Positions 54,554-64,000 of a stretch of 64,000 nt of DNA are shown one piece after another. The first letter of the stretch is position 1. Each line of letters starts with the position of its first letter. A program made the translations under genes and the position numbers. The notes under the pieces are model-generated. The model saw only the letters and a program-made list of their open reading frames with translations. It was not told the DNA's origin and ran no database searches. Origin of the DNA: Plantago major (lineage: Eukaryota; Streptophyta; Magnoliopsida; Lamiales; Plantaginaceae); assembly GCA_026545765.1 (NCBI GenBank), contig CM048841.1, forward strand, positions 68,446,217-68,510,216, read 5' to 3'.

Positions 54554-56227
54554 TGTTGGGAAATTTCTTGAGAAATTTGTTATGAATTTTGTTAAGAATA
54601 TCTGTTTAGTTTTGATCAGCAACATGATGACTTATCTTAGTCTCAGAAAGGTGATTAGTACTCTTGGTTCACTTGAACATTGTAAAAGAGGAAACCCACT
54701 AAGTATGATAGTCTAGTTAATCTTGTATAGGATGTTAGGTCTCAAAATGTAATTTTTATTTTATGAAGAGAAGACCAAGAAGAAGACATCCCAGCAGAAC
54801 AAGCTCAACGACATTGAAGACTTGAAGAAATCACAAAGATTATCAAATCGTTGTTCAGATACCTTAACCAGATATCTTGAAGACACGAATAGTTTCAAAC
54901 AAACTGTGTCACAAGAGATATCTAAGAAATAAGAGACATCTGAAAACAAGGAAAGTGTCCACAGATATCTATTCTCAGATACCTTGAGCATTAACCACAT
55001 TTCTGAAAAAGAATTATATATTGCAAACAAAGTTGTTTCAATAAATAAGTGGTATCTGAAGATTGAAGATAAGGACGTGCAAAGAATCAGATAACACTAG
55101 TCTCGACATAAAGCATAGTTCCGCTGACACTACAGACAAAAGTATAGTACAATGCATTTAATGCATGATAGAGATGTCTCAATAAAAGCAACGGCAGCTC
55201 AAGAAGAAGACAAAACCGCCATAAAGATTATACACAGATATCAATAGTTTGAATTTGAGCCTAACGGATACTATTCAAACGACACTCAAATTCATCTATA
55301 AATATCAACACTTAGACTGCTTGAGAAGATACCTTAGACACACCTTGAACTGCATAAAACGTCGAACATCTTACTCTCTCAAAGCAACTTACTTATTCTC
55401 AAAGCTTTCATGCACTAAAGCTTTTGATCTCGAGTAACACCAAGTTCTAAGTGTCCCGATCCTAAACAAGCAAAGCTATCTGTGAAGGAGTTGAATCAAA
55501 AGATCCACTATCCGAGATTCATTCTCTTGAATGTATATCATAAGACTTAGGTCAAGAAATCAACAAGATACCATACGCTGTAAAGTGTATTAAGTAACTT
55601 GATTCACAAAGCTATCTGAATAACTGAATAAGTTATTAAAGAAGCTCATCTGACAACTCAAACCAAAACCAACACCATAACTGGCGTGGAGTACATGAAG
55701 TACTTAGTTTGAAAATCGTGAATAACTCCAAGGTTACCGAGTATAGGAAGTACTTGATTTGGGAAACTAAGGAATAACTCCAAGGTTATTGAGTATAGGA
55801 AGTACTTAGCTGGGCTAGGAATAACTCAAAGGTTTCGAGCAGAAGTACTGTCAGGAAAGCCGGGGAACAACTCAGGGGGAACATTTGGTTGGGAACCAAT
55901 TGTTAAGAATCATAGAATAAGTTTATTGTAAGGTGAACTCAATTATCTGTTCTAGTGAATTCTAGGTCTCTGATAGACCGAAGTGGATTAGTTGGAGGAT
56001 TACGCCACCTCCAGATACCACTAAACTTGTTGTGTTATTTACCTTCAGATTTACATTTCAAAGAACACACACACACACATTAACTGCTTCGCACTTATCT
56101 TTATTAAGTCTTCCGGCCTCGATTTTAAGTATCGATATCTATTCAGATATCGAGAAATAGTTTTATCGAAAAATTTTAAAAGACTATTCACCCCCTAGTC
56201 TTTTACTTTGCCGTTATCCGACCAACA
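54554..56227 (+). repeat. 5' LTR of Element E (A-type variant)
   Basis: 1674 bp, TGTTGG...CCAACA. Has fewer 'gaaatttgtt' repeats at its start than the other A-type LTRs. TATA box 55295-55304; four leader units 55687-55880, the last one damaged. Confidence 0.9.
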
Positions 56228-56243
56228 AGTTGTATCAGAGCGG
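56228..56243 (+). promoter_or_regulatory. primer-binding site (Element E)
   Basis: agttgtatcagagcgg after the LTR, one mismatch to the initiator-Met type site. Confidence 0.8.
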
Positions 56244-56335
56244 AGGTTCACAAGCTTTCAGACCAACCTAGATCCTGATAGGTGAAGGAACTTTGTCCAC
56301 TTTTGAGGACTATTTAATTTGTGTGTTATGTGCGT

Positions 56336-58080
56336 ATGTCTCGAGTGATGCACACGCTCTCAAACCGTAGAACTACGAGAAATGGAAAATAACATGATGC
56401 TCCACCTTGAAGCCATAAGTGACGAGATGATCAAGTAATAAAGAATGGCCCAATAGTCATTCAACAACTTAAGCAAGTCATGGAGGTTTCGAGGAAGAGA
56501 CAGATCAAAGCTAAGGATCTTCATAAAGATGCGCCAACTAGTGGAAGTTCTATCGTCAAGTTATTTATTAACCAAAGCCCAGAACTCGACATTGAAGATG
56601 CCATGAGGAATCAATCGGATGGTCAAGCTCATAACATCATCATCGATCGACACTGAGCACATACAGGTAAATCGGGTGCTAAACGGCGAAAAGTTGCTCG
56701 CAACCGATTGAAGAAATCTGCCGAACCGAGAAAACCAAAGAAAACAAGTCCGAAGTTCTCAAGTTGAAATTTCAAAATTTCAAACAAGGACCCATCAAAC
56801 TATGGAAGAACTTGATTTCAGATTTACCACTCATGAGTGACATGGCGCCTTTGGGAAAGCAGATACTCCCAATGTAAAGGATTAAGACCATTGTCAAGTC
56901 TTAACCACAACGGGAGCATACCAAATTCTTTATTTTAACCAAGGAATGCCAAATATCACTCCAAAGGAACTTTTCTCTCATCTTGCTACTGATTATGAGA
57001 CAACTCAAAGAGAACAAACAACAAAAGTTGCAAAACGCTGCTCTAATCACTCAAGGAACTTCAAAAGAAGAAAAGCAAGGAAGAAATCGAGGATGCTCTT
57101 GCCGCAAAGCAAATGAGCAAATATATCACGAGAAATTGAAAGAAGAAAAGCCAAAGAGAAGTCAAAAGCATCTAGCTCAAACTATCACCAAGACAAAATA
57201 TGCAAAGCTCAACAACAAGCCACCGTAAACCATCATGTATCGAGGAAGCGTAAATTGGAAACGATATCTATTTCTATTGTCGTAAACCTGCCACTTCAAG
57301 AAGGATTGTCCGCCTCAACAAACTAAGGACAGTGACAAGAAAGAGAGGAGAATCTTCGTAAGAAGCCGTAAAGCTCGTTAATCAAGAAAGAAAGAAAATC
57401 CAAACTCAATCGATGCTCTAGACGCTGAGACAGATTCTCAAGATGACAATTCAAATGACTCAACCATACCATCACCGTAATTATGTGGAGTTACTCATGA
57501 TATAATCGATTTCGCCTCAAGAAGAATGAAATGTGGAGTTGTCAAATTGACGGTCCGCACATCTCCAACATAGAAAACTGCCTTTATGGCTGATGAGGTA
57601 ACACATACTTCTTGTTATACTTATGAAAGTGATGAAGAGGAAATAAAAATCTAGAAAATCTCAGAAAGAACTTGATATCTATGAAAGAGAATTTCTAATG
57701 ATCCGAGCTAGAGTCGAAAACCTTGAAGAAGAAAAGAATTCTCTTGCAAAGGAAAATTCTCAATTAGTTAAAGTATCCGAGAGAAAGGATGCTGAAAATG
57801 CATTTCAAAGCTCGATATATCGAGACGAAAAGTCACATAAAGAAGCAATGGTGAATTACAAAAGAAATATGAAGATCTTCTTTCCGAGAACAAGGAACTC
57901 AAGAAGAAAGAATTATCTTTTCAATCTTATGCCAAAGCTAGTGACACTTTCATCAAGTACAATCTTACTTAAGAGATCCTTCAAAAGAAAGGACTTCAAT
58001 AATACACAGTGATTGTTCTATCACTCAATAAGAGTAACGAGAGAAGAACATTTGTAAGTACTCAGCAACACGGTTCCCAT
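56336..58080 (+). pseudogene. gag: gag (Element E)
   Basis: ATG 56336 opens MSRVMH and soon NNMMLHLEAISDEM, as in A2. Readable patches: MRQLKENKQQKLQNAALITQ (56983), the CCHC knuckle region about 57267-57312 (FYC-K---F-KDCP, second Cys and His affected by miscalls), and a coiled-coil tail at 57698-57960 (NLEEEKNSLAKENSQLVKVS, NSRRKN where A2 reads KELKKKELSFQS). Broken throughout by CAG/CTG-type differences. It packages element RNA; the reading frame is probably continuous with pol. Confidence 0.75.
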
Positions 58081-61000
58081 GCAATCTATAACATCAGTGA
58101 GAAGACAAAGATTGTTGACAAAGGAAAGGCAGTTGTGACTAAACCTTTGTGGGAAAAACAAGTCAAAACAAAACTGCTGGCACGCTCTCGAAAAGAAACA
58201 CAACACTAAAAAGTGTAAACACCCACAAGTTATGTCTCAAAAGGTAGAATTGCAAATTCTCCCATGTCACTTTTTCTCGAAAGAAATTGACCAACCAGAG
58301 ACTAGCAAAGTCAGAAAAGATCTCAGATAGCTTCAAGTGCTCAAACGATTGCTACAAAGGCATCGGAAAACAACTTGCTCATGAGTACAAGCAGAGCAAG
58401 AACGATGGTAAAGCTAGAATTGCTCAAAGCAAACTCGTAAACTGAAAATCAATGCCGTGGGCTAGAAGAAATCAAGAAAGGCTAAGTTTGTCGAAAGCAA
58501 ACTCGTAAACCCGATGTATCTCAAAAGCATCATATGGAGCACCTAGGAACACACCAAGCAAGAAAATAATTCTTACTAATGATAACATTCATTCAAATAG
58601 AATTCTCCTTACGATCCTCGTCAAAAAAAGCATATTTCAAAGAAATTCATTCAAAATGGATTCCACCGAAGAACTTTTAATTCTAACGGTTCCATCAAAG
58701 ATATGAGAACCTAATCTCCTGCTTCCGTCAGTGTAATGCCTCCGGACTAAAGCACAATGGCTATTTGATAGTGGATGCGAAAGCACATGACAGAGACAAA
58801 GCAACCGTTGATTACAAAGCTTGCAAACACAGACCGTATATCGATTTGTGAGGAGAATTAAATCCTCTCCGGATTTGGCAACGCCAAATTGGGGACTTTA
58901 ACAATCACCATATATTACATGTTAAGGATTTGAAATATAATCTATTTAGCATGAGCCGCTTATGCATAAGGGTTTTACTATAAAATTCAAAGCTAACATC
59001 GAAACTAATTGACAATGAGTCAAAGGCATACCTTAGTTGGTCGGAAAGGCCTTTTTATGTTGATTGGGCATCCGCCACAATCAAGAATGTCTCATGGTGA
59101 GTCAACTGATCACGTAAGAGCACCGTTATGGCACAAAAGAATGAGTCACTTGAACTTCAAAACTCAATAGACTTGCCAAGAAAGAGTTAGTGGTCGGCCT
59201 TCCTGTAACATCTTCGTAAAGGAAGGTATCTGCTCTCGTTAGATGGGGAACAATCTAAGATCTCTTTCAAGTCCAAGATCGACACTCTAAGAGTTAGACC
59301 AACGCAACTTTTACACATGGATCTTTTGAATCATCTCAGAACTAGTTATGCAGAAAGAAATATGGTCTAGTTGTTGTAGATGACTTCAAGATTCACTTGG
59401 TTGTCTTTCCCAAACACAACCGATGCCGTGGTGGAGATACCAAACTTGTCAAAAAGCTTGAAGTCATGAAAATGACAAGGTATCTACAATCGAATGCACT
59501 ATGGTACCGAAGTTTGTCAACCAAGACATAAAGGAGTTTTGTACGCAAAGGTATACAACACCAACTTTCTCCGTAAGAACACCTCAACAAAATGGTGTTG
59601 CGTAAAGGAAAACAAAACCCTTAAAGAAGATGCAAGGACAATGCTAATGAATCGAAATAAGTGAAATTTATTAGGTTGAAGTCAGAACACAAATTGTTAC
59701 ACTCAAATCGATGTTTGATAAACAAACACCATGACAAGACCCCTATGAAATCTTGGTGGTAGACCCCTAATATCAAACATCCGAGAGTATTTGTTGTAGA
59801 TGTTTTGTTTTAAACAATGGGAAAGATTATCCGAGAACATTTCAACCAAAGGCGTATGAAGGTGTTTTTCGTTATTCCACGTATAGCAAAGCCTACAGAG
59901 TTTACAACAAAAGAACAAAGAAAATTGAAGAATCAATTCATGTTGTATTCTATGAAGGAAATAAGAAAACACCTCCTATTGATGAAATCTCAGAAATGTT
60001 CAAAGAACTATTACTGAGGGATCCTAAAGAAGAATCCTCAGAAAGGAGAAACATCATTATGGAATGTGAGGATGACTCTGACGTAGAAAAGCTTGAAATG
60101 CCTAGTAACAACAAGATGACTCATATGATGAGGAATTTCCTATGAGTTTTCCGTAAATGGAACAAAAATCGAGAACCTTCATCATGAAGAGGTATCTGAA
60201 AATAAGAATGTTGAAATGCATGTTCCAGATATCTCTAACACTGAAAGAGTGTCAGATATCCATGACATTTCCCATATGTCAGATATCTCAGATACTGAAA
60301 AAGTATCAAATCAAAATCTTAGTGATTCACATTCAGATCACGTGGATATTGATCCTACTAGCACTAAACCTATGACGAGATGGATCAAAGATCATCCTGC
60401 AAAGGATATAATTGGACCAATTAATCGTGGTTAGGACTAGGAGAGCAATAGCTAAAAATGCTAACTCTCTCTTTGGATGTTTCATCTCGAATATTGAACC
60501 TAAAAATATAGAAGAAGCATTAGGAGACCAAGACTGGATCTCTGCAATGCAAGAAGAGTTGTATCAATTTGAGAGAAACAAAGTCTGGAAACTAGTTTCA
60601 TTTATAGAAGGACTATCTGTGATTGGAACTAAATGGGTTTTCAGAAACAAGATGAATGAATCTGGTGAAATAACCAGAAACAAAGCAAGATTGGTTGCCA
60701 AGGGATTTACCCAGACTGAAGGCTTAGATTTTGACGAGTCATATGCACCTGTTGCCAGATTGGATGCAATAAGACTCTTTCTAGCCTTTGCAGCTCATAA
60801 AGATTTTCAAAGTTTATCAGATGGATGTCAAAAGTGCATTCTTGAACGGTGAACTTGCAGAAGAAGTTTATGTTGACCAACCACCTGGCTTTGAAGTTTC
60901 CTCATAAATGGTCAAATAATAAACCATGTAAAGCTCAGATGGACTAAAACAGGCTCCAAGAGCATGGTATGACACTTTGGCCAAGTACCTTCTGGAAAGT

Positions 61001-62012
61001 GGTTTCAAGAAAGGTGAAGTTGATAAAACTTTATTTACCTTAAATCATGACGGGAAACTACTCTTAGTTCAAGTATATGTTGATGACATCATATTTGGAT
61101 CTAAGGACAAGCAACTTTGTAATGACTTTGCAAATCTCATGAAAAGCAAGTTTTAGATGAGCATGATGGGAGAAACGAATTATTTCCTAGGATTGCAAGT
61201 CAAGCAACTCAATGATGGAATATTCATTAGTCAAACAAAGTATGCAAAAGATATGCTCACAAAATTCAATCTTAAGCCTTCCAAAAGAAAGAATGCTAAG
61301 ATACCTATGAGCATTGGAACCAAAATGACCTATAATCGAATCAAGGTGTCAAGAACATAAGTATAGGAAATTGATAGTTCACTACTTTACCTCACCGCAA
61401 GTAGACTCGATATTCAATATGCCATTGAGTATGTGCTAGATTTCGCATAAATCCAATGCAAACACACTACAACATTGCTATGAAAATATTAAGGTATGTA
61501 AAGGGTACAGAGATGTAGATTGTGGTATCCTAAAGAAAGTGGATTGAGTTTAATGGGTACTCAGACGATTATGCCGGATCATCGCTGATAGGAAAAGCAC
61601 CTCAGAACTTTCCAGCTTCGGGTACTAGACTTATCTCATGGTTTAGCAAGAAGCAAAACTCAATTGCAACTTCTACCACAGAGGCTGAATATATTGTCAC
61701 CGTTGTTGTGCAACACAAATTCTATGGATACAACAACAACTTAAAGACTATGGACTCGATGAGAAGAAAACTCCCATTTTCCGTGACAACACAAGTGCTA
61801 TTACATTACACGTAATCCTAAATTTCATGCCGTAACAAAGCACATTGATGTTAGACATCACTTCATCGTAGACCATGTTGAAAAGGGCAATATAGAGATA
61901 CTCAAGATTGGCATCAAGACCAACTTGCGTATATCTTCACTAAGCCACTACAAGAAAGTAGATTCTTAGCCTTAAGACATAGTCTTCGACTAATGGAACT
62001 ACCAATGAACCT
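58081..62012 (+). pseudogene. pol: pol: protease, integrase, RT, RNase H (Element E)
   Basis: Protease WLFDSGC at about 58758-58780. Gag-pre-integrase YNLFSMSRLCIR near 58938. Integrase zinc site 59130-59260, catalytic Asp region HMDLF near 59317, C-terminal part 59720-59960 (NKHHDKTP, RTFQPKAYEGVF-like, YRVYNKRTKK). RT is clean at 60412-60810 ([60 protein letters not shown]), with a 1-bp frame change near 60805; YVDD 61076-61087; [20 protein letters not shown] at 61157. RNase H about 61500-62012; its stop (TGA in A2) reads CCTAAA here. Mixed clean and noisy patches. Confidence 0.85.
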
Positions 62013-62027
62013 AAAAGTTCGTATCCG

Positions 62028-62110
62028 AACGGGCATCCAGAGAAGAGGTATCTCGAACGGCATCCAGAGAAGAGGTATCCGAACGGTATCCGTAAAAGAG
62101 AAAGAGAAAA
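62028..62110 (+). repeat. tandem array of 'ggcatccagagaagaggtatc' type units (Element E)
   Basis: Three imperfect units, the same array as 18711-18812, with ctggaac reading cgaac. Confidence 0.65.
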
Positions 62111-62615
62111 CTAGAACGGGTATCCGTAAGTCAAAAAGGCTAAAGAGCAAAAGATGCCTTAAGATCTCGAGACGGAACTCGATATCCGAATCAACTGCAA
62201 AACGAAGAACACAAAGGAGAATAGTACAACTATCCGCAACTACTCTCTTGAAATTCGCATTGTTTCTATCTTGATTAAAAACTTGGAAAATCCTAAGTAT
62301 AAGATGATTCAGATGCAAACAAAGGTTCTTGGTCATATTAAAGACGCGATTCAGATAGCAAGTCGCCAAAATTCATTAAATGGGCACAATTACACTTGTT
62401 GATTGTGATCATTGTCAAGAAGCAATGGTGACCCTTGATGAAATTAAGCGATTGATCCGCACGGTGGAAATTAATTCACAAGAATAGTGGATGCTGAAAT
62501 TCGCATACGGCCCACTAAGCATTTAATGCCGAACTAGCTTTTGCTCACGCTTGTAAATCACGGATACGCATACACAAAATCAATTTGTATGTATTTGTCT
62601 GTGGGATTCAATCGC

Positions 62616-62627
62616 TATATATATAGG
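62616..62627 (+). promoter_or_regulatory. putative internal TATA box for ORF3 (Element E)
   Basis: TATATATATAGG, 195 bp before ATG 62811. Confidence 0.5.
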
Positions 62628-62810
62628 ATTTTGGCATAGGAAATCACTTTTGCCTAATCCAAAACTCATCTTGCCCAAAAATAGCAAATCCTTCTCGATT
62701 CTCGCAAAACCTTCTACAATCTCTCGCAAATCAAGATTAAGTTTTTCCGCAAAGAATCAATCAAATCTCTTTTCAAACACCAATTTCAAATCCCTACACT
62801 ATATAAAGAG

Positions 62811-64000
62811 ATGGCCCTAAAAGTTCAACCACACCGAATCTCAATCCTCCACGGCATCACGAAAAGCAAGCACCAGAGTCAAGTTATTGTGAACAACCGA
62901 ATCGATAGGAGATTTTAATCCCGACCATTGACTTCAAGTCACGTAATGATTTGGGTGGTGCCATGGTTGAGGAATACCTCACTACCGAATAGAGAACCAA
63001 GTCTGTAAACTAATTGACATGCTTGAAAAGGCACAAATCAAGGGCTTCAGATTCCGCCTAGTGGAATTTCATCACCGATGTGTTGGAATTCTACAACAAC
63101 TCCATGATTATTTCCAAGGTTTCAAGGCAATCAAATAGTTCGTTAAAACCTCACCCAAGGAAAGGAAATCCTTCCGACTTAACAACTTTCAGAAGTTGTT
63201 CGAGTTTCAAAATCTTGAAAGGATTTTGAAATAAACACCAAGGATGAGGAACTCTTGAAGGTGTTAAAGAACTTTACAATGACGTGTGATCTTGAAAATC
63301 GATACACCCATCGAGTTCAAGCTTGTCGACATCCCAACCGTACATCTAATGGTTCACCGATGTACCGGCTTGCATTCTTCATGATGCTTTGATGGTCTAC
63401 AAGGAGGTGCACCGATAAGCCAAGAACGGATGATGATGTTCGTTTGAATCAACAAGACAAAAGGATGGAAAACCCTTTAACCGGGAAAGTACGCCTTCAA
63501 GTTGGTGAAGAAGATTCAAAGCTGAGCCTAAGATTACTAAAGGACTAGCCGAGCCAAAGGCCATGAGGTTATGGTCTCAAGATATGCTACTATCGGAAAA
63601 GCTTGGCATTGAGCTCAGAGAGACTACCGAATAGCCAACAAAGAACTACTCTACAAATATGAGTATACAAACTTGATGAAAAAGGTTACCGGGTCTCGTA
63701 AAGGTTCTAAGAAGCGAAAGTCCTAAAAGGTATCTCAAGAAAAGGTTATACTAAGAAGCCCGTAACTTCAAGAAAGAAGTCTTTGGCAAATCAAGACACA
63801 CCTAAAGAGGTCACGATTCTCGATATCCGGAGGCATTGCCGATGAACTAATAAAGGCGTATGAAATCATCAATGTCAAAAAGAGTTATCAACCATCGAAC
63901 AAGTAGACTCAAGAAGAGAAAGTGCTTTCGTAAATGTTGCACTAATGCGAAAGCCTTGCCGATGAACTCATAAATGTCGCCAAAAGTGGTGAAAACACCA
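62811..64000 (+). pseudogene. ORF3 N-terminal part (Element E, runs off the window)
   Basis: ATG 62811 after actatataaagag. Homologous to A2 ORF3 from 19561: VIVNNR, the DFKSR-DLGGAMVEEY block (62930-62985), VLEFYNNS near 63080, and later FTG-KYAFK-type text near 63485. No open stretch exceeds 60 codons because of frequent small errors, so little can be read directly. The intron-bearing middle lies beyond the window. Confidence 0.55.

Larger units (their letters stand above)
62012..62810 (+). other. spacer between pol and ORF3 (Element E)
   Basis: Non-coding. Repeat array at 62028-62110 and TATA-like box; homologous to 18696-19560 but with an internal ~60 bp shorter segment near 62240. Confidence 0.6.
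54554..64000 (+). mobile_element. Element E: A-type copia retrotransposon, 3' end outside the window
   Basis: 5' LTR 54554-56227, primer site, gag, pol (end near 62012), spacer and the first 1.2 kb of ORF3. It interrupts Element D's integrase after AAGTG (54549-54553), which should be repeated beyond its 3' LTR outside the window. Order, spacer array and ORF3 start match Element A2. Confidence 0.85.

Overview
The window is AT-rich plant DNA, most likely from a dicot, made entirely of nested Ty1/copia LTR retrotransposons. I see no host gene, rRNA, tRNA or CRISPR array. The plant assignment rests on copia order (gag-protease-integrase-RT-RNase H), a primer-binding site of initiator-Met type (tggtatcagagc) after the LTRs, long LTRs (about 1.4-1.7 kb), a very large internal region, a coiled-coil Gag tail after the CCHC knuckle, and a third ORF downstream of pol. 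Together these resemble the Sirevirus lineage. The species cannot be told from the sequence.

Layout. (1) 1-12944: Element 1, 5' end outside the window. Its pol and most of ORF3 are B-type, but from about 8505 to its LTR (11233-12944) it is A-type, so it looks like a chimera. (2) 11233-27089: Element A2, full length (about 15.9 kb), sharing the 11233-12944 LTR with Element 1 in an internal-LTR-internal-LTR tandem. (3) 27090-42718: Element B, full length apart from about 19 bp missing from its 5' LTR, where the A tandem abuts it. It carries a 689-bp foreign retroposed insert at 40466-41154. (4) 42719-54553, minus strand: Element D, an older B-related copy that appears to be the host for the B, C and E insertions. 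(5) 46952-53212: Element C, a different, shorter copia element with gag and RNase H but no integrase or RT, inserted in D with 5-bp duplication GTTTG. (6) 54554-64000: Element E, A-type, entering D at AAGTG and running off the window.

The most unusual feature is ORF3. In every large element that shows the region, a conserved TATATATATAGG box lies 189-198 bp before a conserved ORF3 ATG that sits directly after a second TATA-like string. ORF3 encodes an N-terminal folded domain, then a modular acidic Glu/Lys/Ser-rich middle divided by five short (76-86 bp) introns with GT-AG ends, then coiled coils, a basic/acidic linker and a C-terminal domain of unknown function. The introns sit at the same places in A2, B and Element 1. 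Element D lacks intron 1 at its exact position but keeps intron 2 and the intron 3 donor, which suggests that a partly spliced RNA was once reverse transcribed. This points to a retrotransposon accessory gene with its own promoter and spliced mRNA.

Caution on reading frames. Comparing copies shows a systematic pattern: CAG and CTG in one copy read as CGT, CG, CCG or TC in another (CAGAAAG becomes CGTAAAG; CACCTGG becomes CACCGG). This looks like long-read basecalling error at CHG-methylated cytosines in unpolished repeat DNA, and many frame breaks are probably consensus errors. 'Pseudogene' below therefore means 'not open as given'.
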